Below are positions 1 to 8,045 of a stretch of 64,000 bases of DNA, one piece after another. Numbering within the stretch: the stretch's first letter is position 1; each line of letters starts with the position of its first letter. Source of the stretch: Saccharopolyspora ipomoeae (GTDB lineage Bacteria; Actinomycetota; Actinomycetes; Mycobacteriales; Pseudonocardiaceae); assembly GCF_029952525.1 (NCBI RefSeq), contig NZ_JASAOF010000002.1, forward strand, positions 310,001 through 374,000, written 5' to 3'. The notes under the pieces are model-generated. The model saw only the letters and a list, made by a program, of their open reading frames with translations, did not search any database and was not told where the DNA came from. A program made the translations under genes and the position numbers.

Positions 1-150
1 TTGTGGCCCAGCGCGTTCCAGCGATCCGGCCGGACCACCCCACTGCCGTCATGAGGGCTCCGCGACTCCCGCGAGCCCTTCCCGCTCTCCGTCCCGGTCC
101 AAGCTCCCACGCGCCGCTCCCCTCCGCTGAGACCCGACCCCGACAGCAGG

Positions 151-166
151 TCGAACGCGGGTTCGA
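151..166. promoter_or_regulatory. LexA-type (SOS box) palindrome, or a tRNA T-arm remnant
   Basis: TCGAAC-GCGG-GTTCGA is an exact match to the actinobacterial LexA consensus TCGAACN4GTTCGA. It lies 94 bp upstream of the small gene at 260. Bases 157-173 also form a perfect tRNA T-arm (5-bp stem, TTCGATT loop), and T-arms are a classic source of false SOS-box hits. I cannot build the rest of a tRNA (no matching acceptor strand or anticodon arm), so either a real LexA site or the 3' remnant of a tRNA (for example an old attachment site) is possible. Confidence 0.45.
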
Positions 167-259
167 TTCCTGCGGGTTCGCGGGCGGGCCTAAAGGCACT
201 CCCCTCCTCCTGCGGGCGGTGGATGCTGGAGGTATCACTCCTTCTTCGGGGAGGTCGTC

Positions 260-460
260 ATGAACGGCCAGGAAGCTCTGCGGGAGCTGATCGAGCGCCT
301 GGAGGCGCGGGCACGTCAGTCGCTGTGCACCAACGACGAGCAGAACCGCCGGTTCATCCGCACCGGGCTGCACGCGGCAGCCGATGAGGCGCGGATGCTC
401 ATGCGGGAGCTGGACGAGGAGAACCTGCACCCCCGCTGGAACGGTCTGCCGATGCGGTGA
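260..460 (+). CDS. Hypothetical 66-aa protein
   Basis: I do not recognise the family. The ATG follows a good ribosome-binding site (GGGGAGG, about 248-254). The product is a small, charged, probably all-helical protein rich in Glu and Arg (ELIERLEARARQ, ADEARMLMRELDEE), with one cysteine and no signal peptide or membrane segment. It is convergent with the DUF6221 gene that ends at 470. If the palindrome at 151-166 is a true LexA site, this is the gene it would control. Base composition is like the neighbours. Reality as a gene rests on the RBS and codon use only. Confidence 0.55.
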   Translation: MNGQEALRELIERLEARARQSLCTNDEQNRRFIRTGLHAAADEARMLMRELDEENLHPRWNGLPMR

Positions 461-469
461 ACCGCCGGG

Positions 470-781
470 TCAGGGACGCCAGCGGTGGGCGTAGCCGGGT
501 CGGTCGGCGTAGGGCAGGCCGAGTAACGCCAGGGTGAGGCATCCTCGTTCGTCCTCGGGCGGGTAACTGGTGCCGAGGACGTCGCAGGGGCCTTCGCCGG
601 TGCCGCAGCGCTCGTGCTGGGCGAGCAGGCGGGTTTTGAGCTCGCATTCGCGGAATCCGCGCAGGGGTCCGATGAGGCAGCGGTGGGTGGCGTTGCCGGT
701 CTCCTCGTCTTGGCGGGCTTGGCTGTGCAGTTCGAGGTCGACGTCGACCTGGCGGCGCAGGAATTGGGTGAAGCGGCTCAT
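470..781 (-). CDS. DUF6221 family protein
   Basis: A 103-residue cytoplasmic protein with the look of the actinobacterial/actinophage DUF6221 family: it opens with an F-x-Q-F-L-x-R helix and closes with the family-like tail LALLGLPYADRPGY..RWRP, where a short helix ends in a PYAD-hP-Y motif. Function of the family is unknown; members often occur in accessory or phage-related DNA. The ATG has a strong upstream GGGGGAG on the minus strand. It is tail-to-tail with the small gene at 260-460. Five cysteines are scattered (RC, EC, RCG, PCD, GC) without an obvious zinc motif. Confidence 0.65.
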   Translation of the reverse strand: MSRFTQFLRRQVDVDLELHSQARQDEETGNATHRCLIGPLRGFRECELKTRLLAQHERCGTGEGPCDVLGTSYPPEDERGCLTLALLGLPYADRPGYAHRWRP

Positions 782-1008
782 GGGTCTCCCCCGTGCGTCC
801 CTCGGTGATCGCGGTCCACTGCGGTGACGCGCGGGGCGGCCGGTGATGACGTGTTGCCGCGCGATTGTCTGTTGGTTACTTGTTGGCGAACTGGTGGCGG
901 CTTGTCGCCAGGAATTCCCGTTGCCGTGATCGGCTGCGTAGCGTGTCGAATCCCCAGGGCGCGGGCCCTGTTTCGTGATCGCTGACCGGTTTTCAGGGAG
1001 TGGAAGTC

Positions 1009-2124
1009 ATGGTGCAACGGGAAGTGCGGGTCGCTCGGCGTGCGGTGCTGGCCGGTGGGCTGGCGGTGTCGGCGGTGGGTTTCGCCGGGTTGCCGGCGAG
1101 CGCGGCGGCTCCGCGGGTGGGAGGCCGTGCGGCGGCTCCGTCGATCTCCTCGACGTCGGATTGGGACGCCCGGGACGCCTCGGGTGAGATCGAGGTGCTG
1201 GACTCGAAGCCGACGAAGATCATCGTGCATCACACGGCGACGCCCAACAGCGATGACACGTCGCAGTCGCACGCCTTCGAGTTATCGAGGCAGATCCAGG
1301 ACTACCACATGGACACCAACGGCTGGTCGGACACGGGCCAGAACTTCACCAACTCGCGCGGTGGCCACTTGATGGAGGGCCGGCACAAGAGCTTGGCGGC
1401 GCTGCAGGGCGGGTCTCAGCACGTCAAGGGCGCGCACGCCGGTGAGCAGAACTCGGTGTCGTTGGGGATCGAGAACGAGGGCACCTACACCGAGGCGTCG
1501 GTTCCGGGGTCGTTGTGGGAGTCGTTGGTGTCGTTGTGCTCGTACATGGTGTCGCAGTACGGGATCGAGCCGGGTGAGATCTACGGGCATCGGGATTACA
1601 TGTCGACGGCGTGCCCGGGTGATGTGCTCTACGCGCGGTTGCCGGAGTTGCGGGAGTCGGTGGGTGCGGCGTTGGGGCTGGCGGTGGTGCAGCCGGTGAC
1701 GTGGCCGTTGCTGCGTCCGGGTGCGCAGGGTCCGAGCGTGTCGGCGTTGCAGATGTTGTTGGGTGCTCGGGGTGCGGTGGTACCGGTGGACGGGGTGTTC
1801 GGGGAGTCGACGCAGCGGGCGTCCGCGGGTGTGGTGGCGGAGCGGGCCGGGTCGGGTCCGTCGTGCTTCGGGTCGCGGGTGGCTGAGCCGGGGTTGTTCG
1901 GTGGGTTGGCGTGGGAGTCGGTGACGCCGGTGCTGGGTGCGGGTGCCCGGGGTGAGGCGGTGCGGGCGGTGCAGGTGCTGTTGACGTCGCGGGGTCGGTA
2001 CGTGCCGGCGAACGGGGTGTTCGGGGATCGGATGGTCTCGGTGGTGCGGGAGTTCCAGGCGGCGTCGGGTCTTGCGGTGACGGGTGTGGTGGATCGGGAG
2101 GGTTGGTTGCGGTTGTTGGGGTGA
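1009..2124 (+). CDS. Secreted N-acetylmuramoyl-L-alanine amidase (PGRP fold) with two peptidoglycan-binding repeats
   Basis: About 371 aa. The N-terminus has a twin-arginine-like signal (V-A-R-R-A-V-L-A-G-G then a hydrophobic core and ASAAA cleavage site). Residues about 65-210 form an Amidase_2/PGRP domain that should cleave the lactyl-Ala bond of peptidoglycan; the zinc ligands are visible as His in IIVHHT (about 73), His in GHRD (about 193) and Cys in TACPGD (about 201). Two PG_binding_1-like repeats follow (about 225-290 and 305-370, each with ALQ/AVQ and DGVFG/NGVFG). I chose ATG 1009 because AGGGAG at 995-1000 is well spaced for it; an in-frame GTG at 1000 sits on the Shine-Dalgarno itself. 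A strong terminator follows. Confidence 0.88.
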   Translation: MVQREVRVARRAVLAGGLAVSAVGFAGLPASAAAPRVGGRAAAPSISSTSDWDARDASGEIEVLDSKPTKIIVHHTATPNSDDTSQSHAFELSRQIQDYHMDTNGWSDTGQNFTNSRGGHLMEGRHKSLAALQGGSQHVKGAHAGEQNSVSLGIENEGTYTEASVPGSLWESLVSLCSYMVSQYGIEPGEIYGHRDYMSTACPGDVLYARLPELRESVGAALGLAVVQPVTWPLLRPGAQGPSVSALQMLLGARGAVVPVDGVFGESTQRASAGVVAERAGSGPSCFGSRVAEPGLFGGLAWESVTPVLGAGARGEAVRAVQVLLTSRGRYVPANGVFGDRMVSVVREFQAASGLAVTGVVDREGWLRLLG

Positions 2125-2139
2125 CCGCTCCCCTTGCGT

Positions 2140-2173
2140 CGGGCCCCTGGGTGCGTGTCCAGGGGCCCGTTTT
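2140..2173 (+). terminator. Intrinsic terminator after the amidase gene
   Basis: Perfect 11-bp inverted repeat CGGGCCCCTGG (2140-2150) / CCAGGGGCCCG (2159-2169), 8-nt loop, followed by TTTT. It lies between convergent genes; the T-tract runs into the stop codon of the mannosidase gene on the other strand. Confidence 0.85.
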
Positions 2174-5148
2174 CATGCGCGGGTGATGCGGAGGGTGCGG
2201 ATTTCGAAGGGGCGGAGTTGCAGGGGTGTGTCGGGTGGTTGGGGGTCGTGGGTGGGTCGTTCGAGGAGGTCGGTGCGGGTGATGGTGGTGGCGGGGAAGT
2301 TGGTGGTGAGGTGGGCGCGGGCTTGGGCGCCGCGGGCTTCGTAGAGGCGGACGATGAGGTCGCCGCTGCGGTCGTCGGCGAGTTTGAGGGCTTCGACGAT
2401 GACGCCTGCGTTGTCGAGGGTGATCAGGGGTGTGACGGGGTTGGTGCCGTGGTGTGTGCGGGTGGGCAGGTTGATGCGGTAGCCCTGGCGGGCGGCTTCG
2501 GTGATGTCGGCGCCGATGCAGAGGGCGTAGCGGAGGGTGTGGTGTCCGTGGTCGGTGTCGGGGTCGGGGAATCGGGGTGCGCGCAGGAGGGAGAGGCGGA
2601 TGGTCGTGGTGGTGCCGTCGTCGTCGCGGGTGTGGCGGGTGACGTCGTGGCCGTAGGTGGCGTCGTTGACGAGGGCGTGGCCGTAGTCGGGTTCGCTGAC
2701 GTGGATGTAGCGGTGGGCGCAGATTTCGAAGCGGGCGTTGTCCCAGGAGGTGTTGGTGTGGGTGGGGCGTTTGACGTGGCCGAATTGGGTTTCGGAGGCG
2801 GAGTGGTCGGCGTGGATGTCGAGGGGGAAGGCGGCTTTGAGGAGTTTTTCGGATTCGTGCCAGTCGATGTCGGTGGTGATGTCGACGCGCTTCTCCCCTG
2901 CTGGGACGGAGAGGGTTTGGGTGATGGTGGAGTTCTGGTAGGTGCGTTGGAGGACGACGGTGTTGTCGACGATGTCGAGTGAGTCGAGGTCGGTGAGGTC
3001 GGTGACGGTGTGGCGGTAGAAGCCGTCGATGTCCCAGGCGTCCCAGTGGTTGGGGTGGTCGGGGTGGATTTGGAGGAGGTTGGCGGGGGCGGCGAGGGCT
3101 TCGCGGTCGGTGGTGTGGTCGTGGACGGCGTTGATGAGGCCGTGGGTGTCGAGGGTGGCGCGGATGAGTCCGTTGTCGAGGGTGATGGTGCCGTCGGGTT
3201 GGCGTTGGGGTGTGGTGGGTGCGGGTGTGCGGGTGGTGGTGGCGCCGAGGGCGGGGATGTCGTGGTGGGTGTGGGGTGCGGCGTTGAAGGTGATGGGTTG
3301 GTCGCCGTGGCCGGCGAGGGTGCGTTGGGCGTGGGTGATGAGGGTGTTGAGGCGTTGGGCGAGGTGGGTGTAGGTGGTTTCGGCTTCGCGGTGGACCCAG
3401 GCGATGGAGGAGCCGGGGAGGATGTCGTGGAATTGGTGGAGGAGGACTTGTTTCCAGATGTCGTCGAGTTCGTCGTAGGGGTAGGGCTCGCCGGTGGTGA
3501 TGGTGGCGGTGGTGGCCCAGAGCTCGGCTTCGCGCAGGAGGTGTTCGCTGCGTCGGTTTCCTTGTTTGGTGCGGGCTTGGGATGTGTAGGTGCCGCGGTG
3601 GCCTTCGAGGTAGAGCTCTCCGGTGTAGACGGCGGGGTGGGTGTGGTCGTTCTGGGCGGTGGTGAAGAACTGGGTTGGGGTGTGGAGGTGGACTTGGGGT
3701 GAGCCTTCGAGGTTGTGGGTGCGGTGGGCGCGTTCGAGCATGTCGCGGGTGGGTCCTCCCCCGCCGTCGCCGTGACCGAACGGGAGGAGTGAGTGGTGGG
3801 CGTAGCCGTGTTCGGCGAAGTTGTTCTGGGCGCGGGCGAGTTCGGCGCCGGTGATTTCGGCGTTGTAGGTGTCGGCGGGTGGGAAGTGGGTGAAGATGCG
3901 GGTTCCGTCGATGCCTTCCCAGTGGAAGGTGTGGTGGGGGAATCGGTTGGTCTGGTTCCAGGAGAGTTTTTGGGTGAGGAACCAGTGGTTGCCGGATTGT
4001 TTGATGAGTTGTGGGAGTGCGGCGCTGTAGCCGAAGGAGTCGGGGAGCCAGACTTCGCGGGTTTCGATGCCGTATTCGTCGAGGTAGAAGCGTTTGCCGT
4101 GGATGAGTTGGCGGGCTAGGGCTTCGCCGCCGGGCATGTTGGTGTCGGATTCGACCCACATGCCGCCGACGGGGACGATGCCGCCGTTGTTGATGTGGTG
4201 GCGTACGCGGTCGTGGAGTTGGGGGTGGTGGGTTTTGATCCAGGCGAGTTGTTGGGCCTGGGACATGGCGAAGTGGAAGTCGTGGGTGTCGAGCAGTGTG
4301 GTGACGTTGGCAAGTGTTCGGGCGATCTTGCGGATGGTTTCGCGGATGGGCCAGAGCCAGGCGGAGTCGATGTGGGCGTGGCCGACGGCGGAGATCTGGT
4401 GGGCGCTGGGGTGTGCGGGTGAGGTGAGGGCGTCGGTGAGTTGGTTGCGGGCGGTGGTGGCGGTGCCGGGGATGTCGTGGAGGTCGAGGGTGTCGAGCAT
4501 GCGTTCGAGGGCGCGGAGGATTTCGTGGCGGCGGGGTGAGTTCTCGGGCAGCTGGCGCATGAGCTGGTCGAGGACTTCGGCGTCGTGGAACAGGGCTGCG
4601 GTTTCGGTGTGGCGGAGGGCGATGTCGGCTTGGCGGAGTTGGTAGAGGGGTGGTCCGTCGGGGGTGGGGTGGTTGCCGAGGTCGGTGGGTTGGAAGCCGC
4701 GGGGGCCGAGGATGTCGGGGTTGGCGGCGGCTTCGACGTAGATGGTGTGGGTGCCGGGGGTGGCTGGGAGTGGGAGGTGGGTGTTGAGGGGGTTGATGGC
4801 TTTGAGGGGTGTGCCGTCGGGGGTGTAGCAGAGGCCTTCGCATTGGAAGCCGGGGCGTTCGGGGGTGGAGCCGAGGTTGATGAGTGCTTCGACGGTGTGG
4901 CCGGCCCAGCGTTCGGGGATGGTGGCGGTGAGGCGGAACCAGGCGGTGCCCCAGGCGGGTCCCCAGGGTTGGCCGATGTGGGTGGGTTGGTAGGTGGCGT
5001 TGAGGGCTTCGGTGACGGGGACGGGTTCGCCGGGGGTGTGCCAGACGGCGATGTCCATGGGGCGGGGTTCGGTGTGTTGGGCGGGTTTGATGCGTTGGTG
5101 CAGGACGCGGTCGAGGCGTTGTTCGACGATGTGGCGGTCGTCGTGCAC
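2173..5148 (-). CDS. Alpha-mannosidase, glycoside hydrolase family 38
   Basis: About 991 aa, the normal length for bacterial GH38 enzymes, which remove alpha-linked mannose from glycans. The metal-binding signature GHAHIDSAWLWP (His and Asp, about residue 252) and the catalytic nucleophile Asp in WLPDSFGYS (about 367) are both intact; the C-terminal half is the usual beta-sandwich region. No signal peptide is visible, suggesting a cytoplasmic enzyme. The GTG start is fixed by GGAGG six bases upstream and fits the family N-terminus (arm upstream of the helical wedge); upstream in-frame sequence is low-complexity. The gene is extraordinarily C-rich on its coding strand, see the skew finding. 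It seems to be monocistronic. Confidence 0.9.
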   Translation of the reverse strand: MHDDRHIVEQRLDRVLHQRIKPAQHTEPRPMDIAVWHTPGEPVPVTEALNATYQPTHIGQPWGPAWGTAWFRLTATIPERWAGHTVEALINLGSTPERPGFQCEGLCYTPDGTPLKAINPLNTHLPLPATPGTHTIYVEAAANPDILGPRGFQPTDLGNHPTPDGPPLYQLRQADIALRHTETAALFHDAEVLDQLMRQLPENSPRRHEILRALERMLDTLDLHDIPGTATTARNQLTDALTSPAHPSAHQISAVGHAHIDSAWLWPIRETIRKIARTLANVTTLLDTHDFHFAMSQAQQLAWIKTHHPQLHDRVRHHINNGGIVPVGGMWVESDTNMPGGEALARQLIHGKRFYLDEYGIETREVWLPDSFGYSAALPQLIKQSGNHWFLTQKLSWNQTNRFPHHTFHWEGIDGTRIFTHFPPADTYNAEITGAELARAQNNFAEHGYAHHSLLPFGHGDGGGGPTRDMLERAHRTHNLEGSPQVHLHTPTQFFTTAQNDHTHPAVYTGELYLEGHRGTYTSQARTKQGNRRSEHLLREAELWATTATITTGEPYPYDELDDIWKQVLLHQFHDILPGSSIAWVHREAETTYTHLAQRLNTLITHAQRTLAGHGDQPITFNAAPHTHHDIPALGATTTRTPAPTTPQRQPDGTITLDNGLIRATLDTHGLINAVHDHTTDREALAAPANLLQIHPDHPNHWDAWDIDGFYRHTVTDLTDLDSLDIVDNTVVLQRTYQNSTITQTLSVPAGEKRVDITTDIDWHESEKLLKAAFPLDIHADHSASETQFGHVKRPTHTNTSWDNARFEICAHRYIHVSEPDYGHALVNDATYGHDVTRHTRDDDGTTTTIRLSLLRAPRFPDPDTDHGHHTLRYALCIGADITEAARQGYRINLPTRTHHGTNPVTPLITLDNAGVIVEALKLADDRSGDLIVRLYEARGAQARAHLTTNFPATTITRTDLLERPTHDPQPPDTPLQLRPFEIRTLRITRA

Positions 5149-5315
5149 GGGCGGCCTCCGGGGTGGTCGTGGTGTGTGGTGGTGATCATGCTGGCACAGG
5201 GTGGCGGGGGCGCTGAGGTGAATTGTGTTCGGGTGTGGGTGCGGTTGCCGGGTGTGGTGCTGGGCCGCATGCTCGCGATGTTGGGTTGTCGTCTGGTTCG
5301 TGGAGGGCGGTTTCG

Positions 5316-5576
5316 ATGGGGACCTGCGAGGTGTGCGGGAACGAGTACTGGATGAGTTTCGAGGTGCGGACCGTGGGGGGCGGGGTGCACACGTTCGATT
5401 CGTTCGAGTGCGCGGCGCAGCGGTTGGCTCCGCAGTGCGAGCATTGCGGGTGCCGGATCTTGGGGCACGGTGTGGAGGCCAGTGGCCGGTTCTTCTGCTG
5501 TGCGCATTGTGCGCGTCAGTCGGATGTGGCGGTGGCCGGTGAGTTGCGGGATGCGGTGGGGGCGCATCCGGGTTGA
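5316..5576 (+). CDS. Small cysteine-rich zinc-finger / metallothionein-like protein
   Basis: 86 aa with eleven cysteines arranged as knuckles: CEVCG at the N-terminus, FECAAQ in the middle, CEHCGC, then CCAHC near the C-terminus, plus several His. This is the actinobacterial small-protein type variously annotated as prokaryotic metallothionein or hypothetical zinc ribbon; it should bind zinc, and a true metal-storage role is not established. Start ATG 5316 is chosen because GGAGGG ends 8 bases upstream and the first knuckle begins directly after it. It is transcribed away from the mannosidase gene; the 167-bp gap between them must hold both promoters. Confidence 0.72.
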   Translation: MGTCEVCGNEYWMSFEVRTVGGGVHTFDSFECAAQRLAPQCEHCGCRILGHGVEASGRFFCCAHCARQSDVAVAGELRDAVGAHPG

Positions 5577-5743
5577 TCGCCACGGGGCGTGGTTCCGGGG
5601 GTCGTCCGGTGGGGTGTGACCGCCCGCTCATTGTTGTGACCGTTCTGTTATGTCACGGTTGAAACACGCGGACGACCTGCGACGACATCCCGGGTGACGG
5701 GTACGAACTCGGCCGGAGAAGTGGGTGTCCGCGTATCCGGGTG

Positions 5744-5749
5744 TTGACA
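5744..5749 (+). promoter_or_regulatory. Candidate -35 (TTGACA) upstream of the 36-aa peptide gene
   Basis: A consensus TTGACA stands 67 bp upstream of the ATG at 5811. No good -10 sits 16-19 bp downstream in this GC-rich DNA. Further upstream, 5635-5655 is locally AT-rich with an imperfect GTGAC...GTCAC repeat. The 234-bp gap 5577-5810 holds no other gene that I can see. Confidence 0.3.
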
Positions 5750-5810
5750 ACGAGCGGGAAACCGTCAACTCCACATCAAGTCCCTACAGAAGCAGTATGG
5801 AGGACGCCCC

Positions 5811-5921
5811 ATGGCAAATATGGTTCGCTGGCTGGGCGGCATCACGCGGGAACTCGAGCGTGCCCGCGCGCAGATGCGGCACCCCCGCTCGCAGGCCTGC
5901 ACGCGTTTTCCGCGTGACTGA
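5811..5921 (+). CDS. Hypothetical 36-aa peptide
   Basis: A short reading frame with everything a real gene should have: a TGGAGG ribosome-binding site (about 5799-5803) 8 bases before the ATG, a helical N-terminus with tryptophan (MANMVRWLGGI-T-R-E-L-E-R-A-R), a TGA at 5919, and a long perfect hairpin terminator 31 bases downstream. The first half would form an amphipathic helix; no cleavable signal and one Cys near the end. Function unknown; membrane-associated micropeptide or regulatory leader are possible. Confidence 0.55.
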   Translation: MANMVRWLGGITRELERARAQMRHPRSQACTRFPRD

Positions 5922-5952
5922 GGTCTTCAGCGCACAACCGAAAACCTGACTT

Positions 5953-5997
5953 CGAGTTCTGCCGCGTCCCCGTGCCCCGGGGGCGCGGCAGAACTCG
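5953..5997. terminator. Long perfect hairpin, probable terminator
   Basis: 14-bp perfect inverted repeat CGAGTTCTGCCGCG (5953-5966) / CGCGGCAGAACTCG (5984-5997) with a partly paired GC-rich 17-nt loop. It separates the 36-aa peptide gene from the methyltransferase gene. Confidence 0.75.
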
Positions 5998-6054
5998 TTC
6001 GGCGGGTCGGGTGCGAGGATGGGCCGGTTGTTCGCGCGGGTGTGGGGGGCGTTG

Positions 6055-6819
6055 ATGTCGCAGGATGCGGTGATTTCCCGGTTGCGGGCGGCGGGGTGCG
6101 TGTTCGCCGAGGACGAGGCCGCGCTGCTGGTCGGTGAGGCCGGTGGTGACGGTGCGCGTCTGGAGTCGATGGTGGCGGCGCGGGTGTCGGGGTTGCCGTT
6201 GGAGCAGGTGTTGGGGTGGGCGTGGTTCCGGGGGTTGCGGATCGCGGTGGCGCCGGGGGTGTTCGTGCCGCGGCGGCGCACCGAGCACCTCGTCGAACTC
6301 GCTGTCGAGCACGTGGTTTCGGGTGCTGTGGTGGTGGACGTGTGCTGCGGGTCGGGTGCGGTGGCCGCGGCCGTGCGCGCGGAGTGCCCGGAGGCGGTGG
6401 TGTGGGCGTGCGACGTCGATGAGCGCGCGACCGCGTGCGCGAGGGTGAACCTGCCGGGAGGTGAGGTCGTGACGGGGGATCTGCTGTCCCCTCTCCCCCG
6501 CGATCTGGCCGGTTCGGTGCGGGTGATGACCGCCAACGCCCCCTACGTGCCCAGCGACGCGGTGGCGTTGATGCCTCCGGAGGCTCGTGATCACGAGCCC
6601 CGACGGGCTCTGGACGGAGGCACCGACGGCCTGGCGATCCAGGCGCGGGTGATCGCCGAGGCCCCACGTTGGCTGTCCCCCGGCGGAGCGCTGCTCGTGG
6701 AGACCTCCGAGGAGCAGGCCGAGGGCACCGCAGGTCTCATGCGCGCGGCGGGCCTGCACGTCCGGGTGTCGCGCAACGACGAGCTCGACGCGACCGTGGT
6801 CTGCGGTCGGCGGGACTAG
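6055..6819 (+). CDS. PrmC/HemK-related protein N5-glutamine methyltransferase-like protein
   Basis: About 254 aa, SAM-dependent methyltransferase. Motif I reads VVDVCCGSGAVAAA (about 97-110) and the HemK-type catalytic motif is N-A-P-Y-V-P (about 166) rather than the canonical NPPY, the hallmark of the actinobacterial PrmC-related subfamily whose substrate is not settled. An N-terminal helical domain precedes it as in PrmC. The true PrmC, which modifies release factors, would be elsewhere next to prfA. ATG 6055 is preferred because of the GTGGGGGG upstream; ATG 6019 is an alternative adding 12 residues. Its stop codon overlaps that of the convergent gene by 4 bp. Confidence 0.75.
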   Translation: MSQDAVISRLRAAGCVFAEDEAALLVGEAGGDGARLESMVAARVSGLPLEQVLGWAWFRGLRIAVAPGVFVPRRRTEHLVELAVEHVVSGAVVVDVCCGSGAVAAAVRAECPEAVVWACDVDERATACARVNLPGGEVVTGDLLSPLPRDLAGSVRVMTANAPYVPSDAVALMPPEARDHEPRRALDGGTDGLAIQARVIAEAPRWLSPGGALLVETSEEQAEGTAGLMRAAGLHVRVSRNDELDATVVCGRRD

Positions 6820-7424
6820 CCGATCTCGAAGGTCTGGAGCGCAGCGCGGATCTCGGCTTCTAGGGCTGGGCGCTGGGCGGGGTGATCTTCGTAGCGGGTG
6901 CGCAGGGCGCGCATCGAGTCCATCGGTGCCCGGTCGGGTTCGTAGTGGCCGGCGGCGCAGACGAAGGTGAGCGCCTCGTAGGCGGTGATGGCCTGCGCGC
7001 CGAGCGCACCGGCGGCGTTGAGACCCGCCAAGGGGAAATGAGTGTCCGGGCCGGTGCGGCCGAGGAAGACGGCGGCCGGGATCCGCAGCAACACCGGCGC
7101 GGCGATCTCGTCGTCGCGTGCGGCGTTGCGCTGCGGATCCGCAGCCACCTCGCGCAGGGGTTCGCGCAGCTGCCGCAGGCATTCCACCGCACCCCGCTGC
7201 CAGGCACCGCTACCCCGCTGCTGCCCGGGCCGGTCGGCGGCGAGCACCCGCCGGTAGGCCTCCACGACGCTGCCGGCCCCGGCGTCGCCGTAGCCGAGCA
7301 GCGCGCACCCGTGCAGCCACCACGCCACCGCCCGCACCCACTCCCGCTCAGGGTGAGCCTCGGCGAGGCGCTGCTGCTCCCGCCGCAATTCCTCGATCCG
7401 CCCCCGCACTCCCGCTGGCCTCAT
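6816..7424 (-). CDS. Hypothetical protein, 202 aa
   Basis: Not recognised. A soluble protein with many Trp, Arg and Leu, an Arg-rich coiled N-terminus (GRIEELRREQQRL) and helical pattern throughout; a central stretch VAWWLHGCALLGYGDAGAG resembles TPR-like helical hairpins. No signal peptide. The ATG at 7424 follows a good -10 (TATCCT on the minus strand, 7432-7437) by only seven bases, so the message is probably leaderless. The promoter would lie inside the last codons of the next gene upstream. Confidence 0.55.
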   Translation of the reverse strand: MRPAGVRGRIEELRREQQRLAEAHPEREWVRAVAWWLHGCALLGYGDAGAGSVVEAYRRVLAADRPGQQRGSGAWQRGAVECLRQLREPLREVAADPQRNAARDDEIAAPVLLRIPAAVFLGRTGPDTHFPLAGLNAAGALGAQAITAYEALTFVCAAGHYEPDRAPMDSMRALRTRYEDHPAQRPALEAEIRAALQTFEIG

Positions 7425-7429
7425 ACTGA

Positions 7430-7972
7430 TCAGGATAGAGTCATTTGCCAGTCGCTACGCTGGGACGCGCTGTTAGCGCCAGCAGGGGCCCAGTACGCAC
7501 ACTCCGCCCAGTCGTTGTTCGGTTCGGTGTAGATCGTGGCAATATCACTCGTGGCACTGTTGACCACGACATTTCCCCGACGTTCCGTACCGTGGTACTG
7601 CAGGATGTAGCGGGTGTTCCCTGGATCGCCCGGCCGGGGAAACCCGTAGCTGACGACACGGTCAGCACAGCGCATGAAATCGTTAACGTTCACGTATGGA
7701 TCATGCGGCCCCGACGGTCGTGGATCCCACATCATGTGTTTCAACGAGCTGCATCGCCACTGCCTGGTTTCTCCGGTGCTGATGTTGATCCATCCCATCA
7801 GAAGGAACGCATCGTCTACGGCGTATTCGAGGCAGTCATCCATACGGCCTTGAAGTTTGACCGGGTCGAAGTCAAACCCCGGCGCTGGGTCCGCAGCAGC
7901 TGTAGACGTCGGACCGGTCACTATCGAAACTACTACGGTGGCCGCCACCGCACCCCAAGTGGTTTTCTGCAC
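7430..7972 (-). CDS. Secreted four-cysteine protein, unknown function
   Basis: Taking the GTG at 7972, the 180-residue product begins with a clean Sec signal peptide (WGAVAATVVVSIV then TSTAAADP, likely cut after AAA). The mature part is polar, with exactly four cysteines (DDCLEY, WRCSS, MRCADR, AECAYW) that could form two disulfides, and many aromatic residues (WINIS, RYILQYH, YTEPNNDW, YWAP). I do not recognise the fold. The ribosome-binding site is poor, so the start could be elsewhere. GC content is clearly below the window average, as in the next gene. Confidence 0.55.
   Translation of the reverse strand: MQKTTWGAVAATVVVSIVTGPTSTAAADPAPGFDFDPVKLQGRMDDCLEYAVDDAFLLMGWINISTGETRQWRCSSLKHMMWDPRPSGPHDPYVNVNDFMRCADRVVSYGFPRPGDPGNTRYILQYHGTERRGNVVVNSATSDIATIYTEPNNDWAECAYWAPAGANSASQRSDWQMTLS
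7432..7437 (-). promoter_or_regulatory. -10 box of a leaderless promoter
   Basis: TATCCT on the minus strand, seven bases before the ATG at 7424 and without any Shine-Dalgarno in between; typical of leaderless actinobacterial transcripts. Confidence 0.5.
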
Positions 7973-8045
7973 TTCCCCAGATTTCCCGTTCGTTCCGTGT
8001 TGGTCGATCTTGTCCCAAAATTGCTCGCCGCACAGCTTCAGACGA

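Noticed and set aside
100..182. Complete tRNA gene around the T-arm at 157-173
   Set aside because: No complementary acceptor strand, D-arm or anticodon arm can be fitted upstream; only the T-arm is there.
3..263. Frame of 86 codons at the window start
   Set aside because: Pro/Arg-rich, no RBS, overlaps the LexA/T-arm palindrome; the neighbouring frame at 260 is preferred.
1424..4843. Open frame of 1139 codons antisense to the mannosidase gene
   Set aside because: Low-complexity Arg/Pro/His translation produced by the extreme C-rich coding strand of the GH38 gene; no family features, whereas the overlapping frame has GH38 motifs.
5635..5657. Imperfect GTGAC...GTCAC repeat as a CRP-type site
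   Set aside because: The half-sites are 11 or more bases too far apart for the TGTGA-N6-TCACA pattern.
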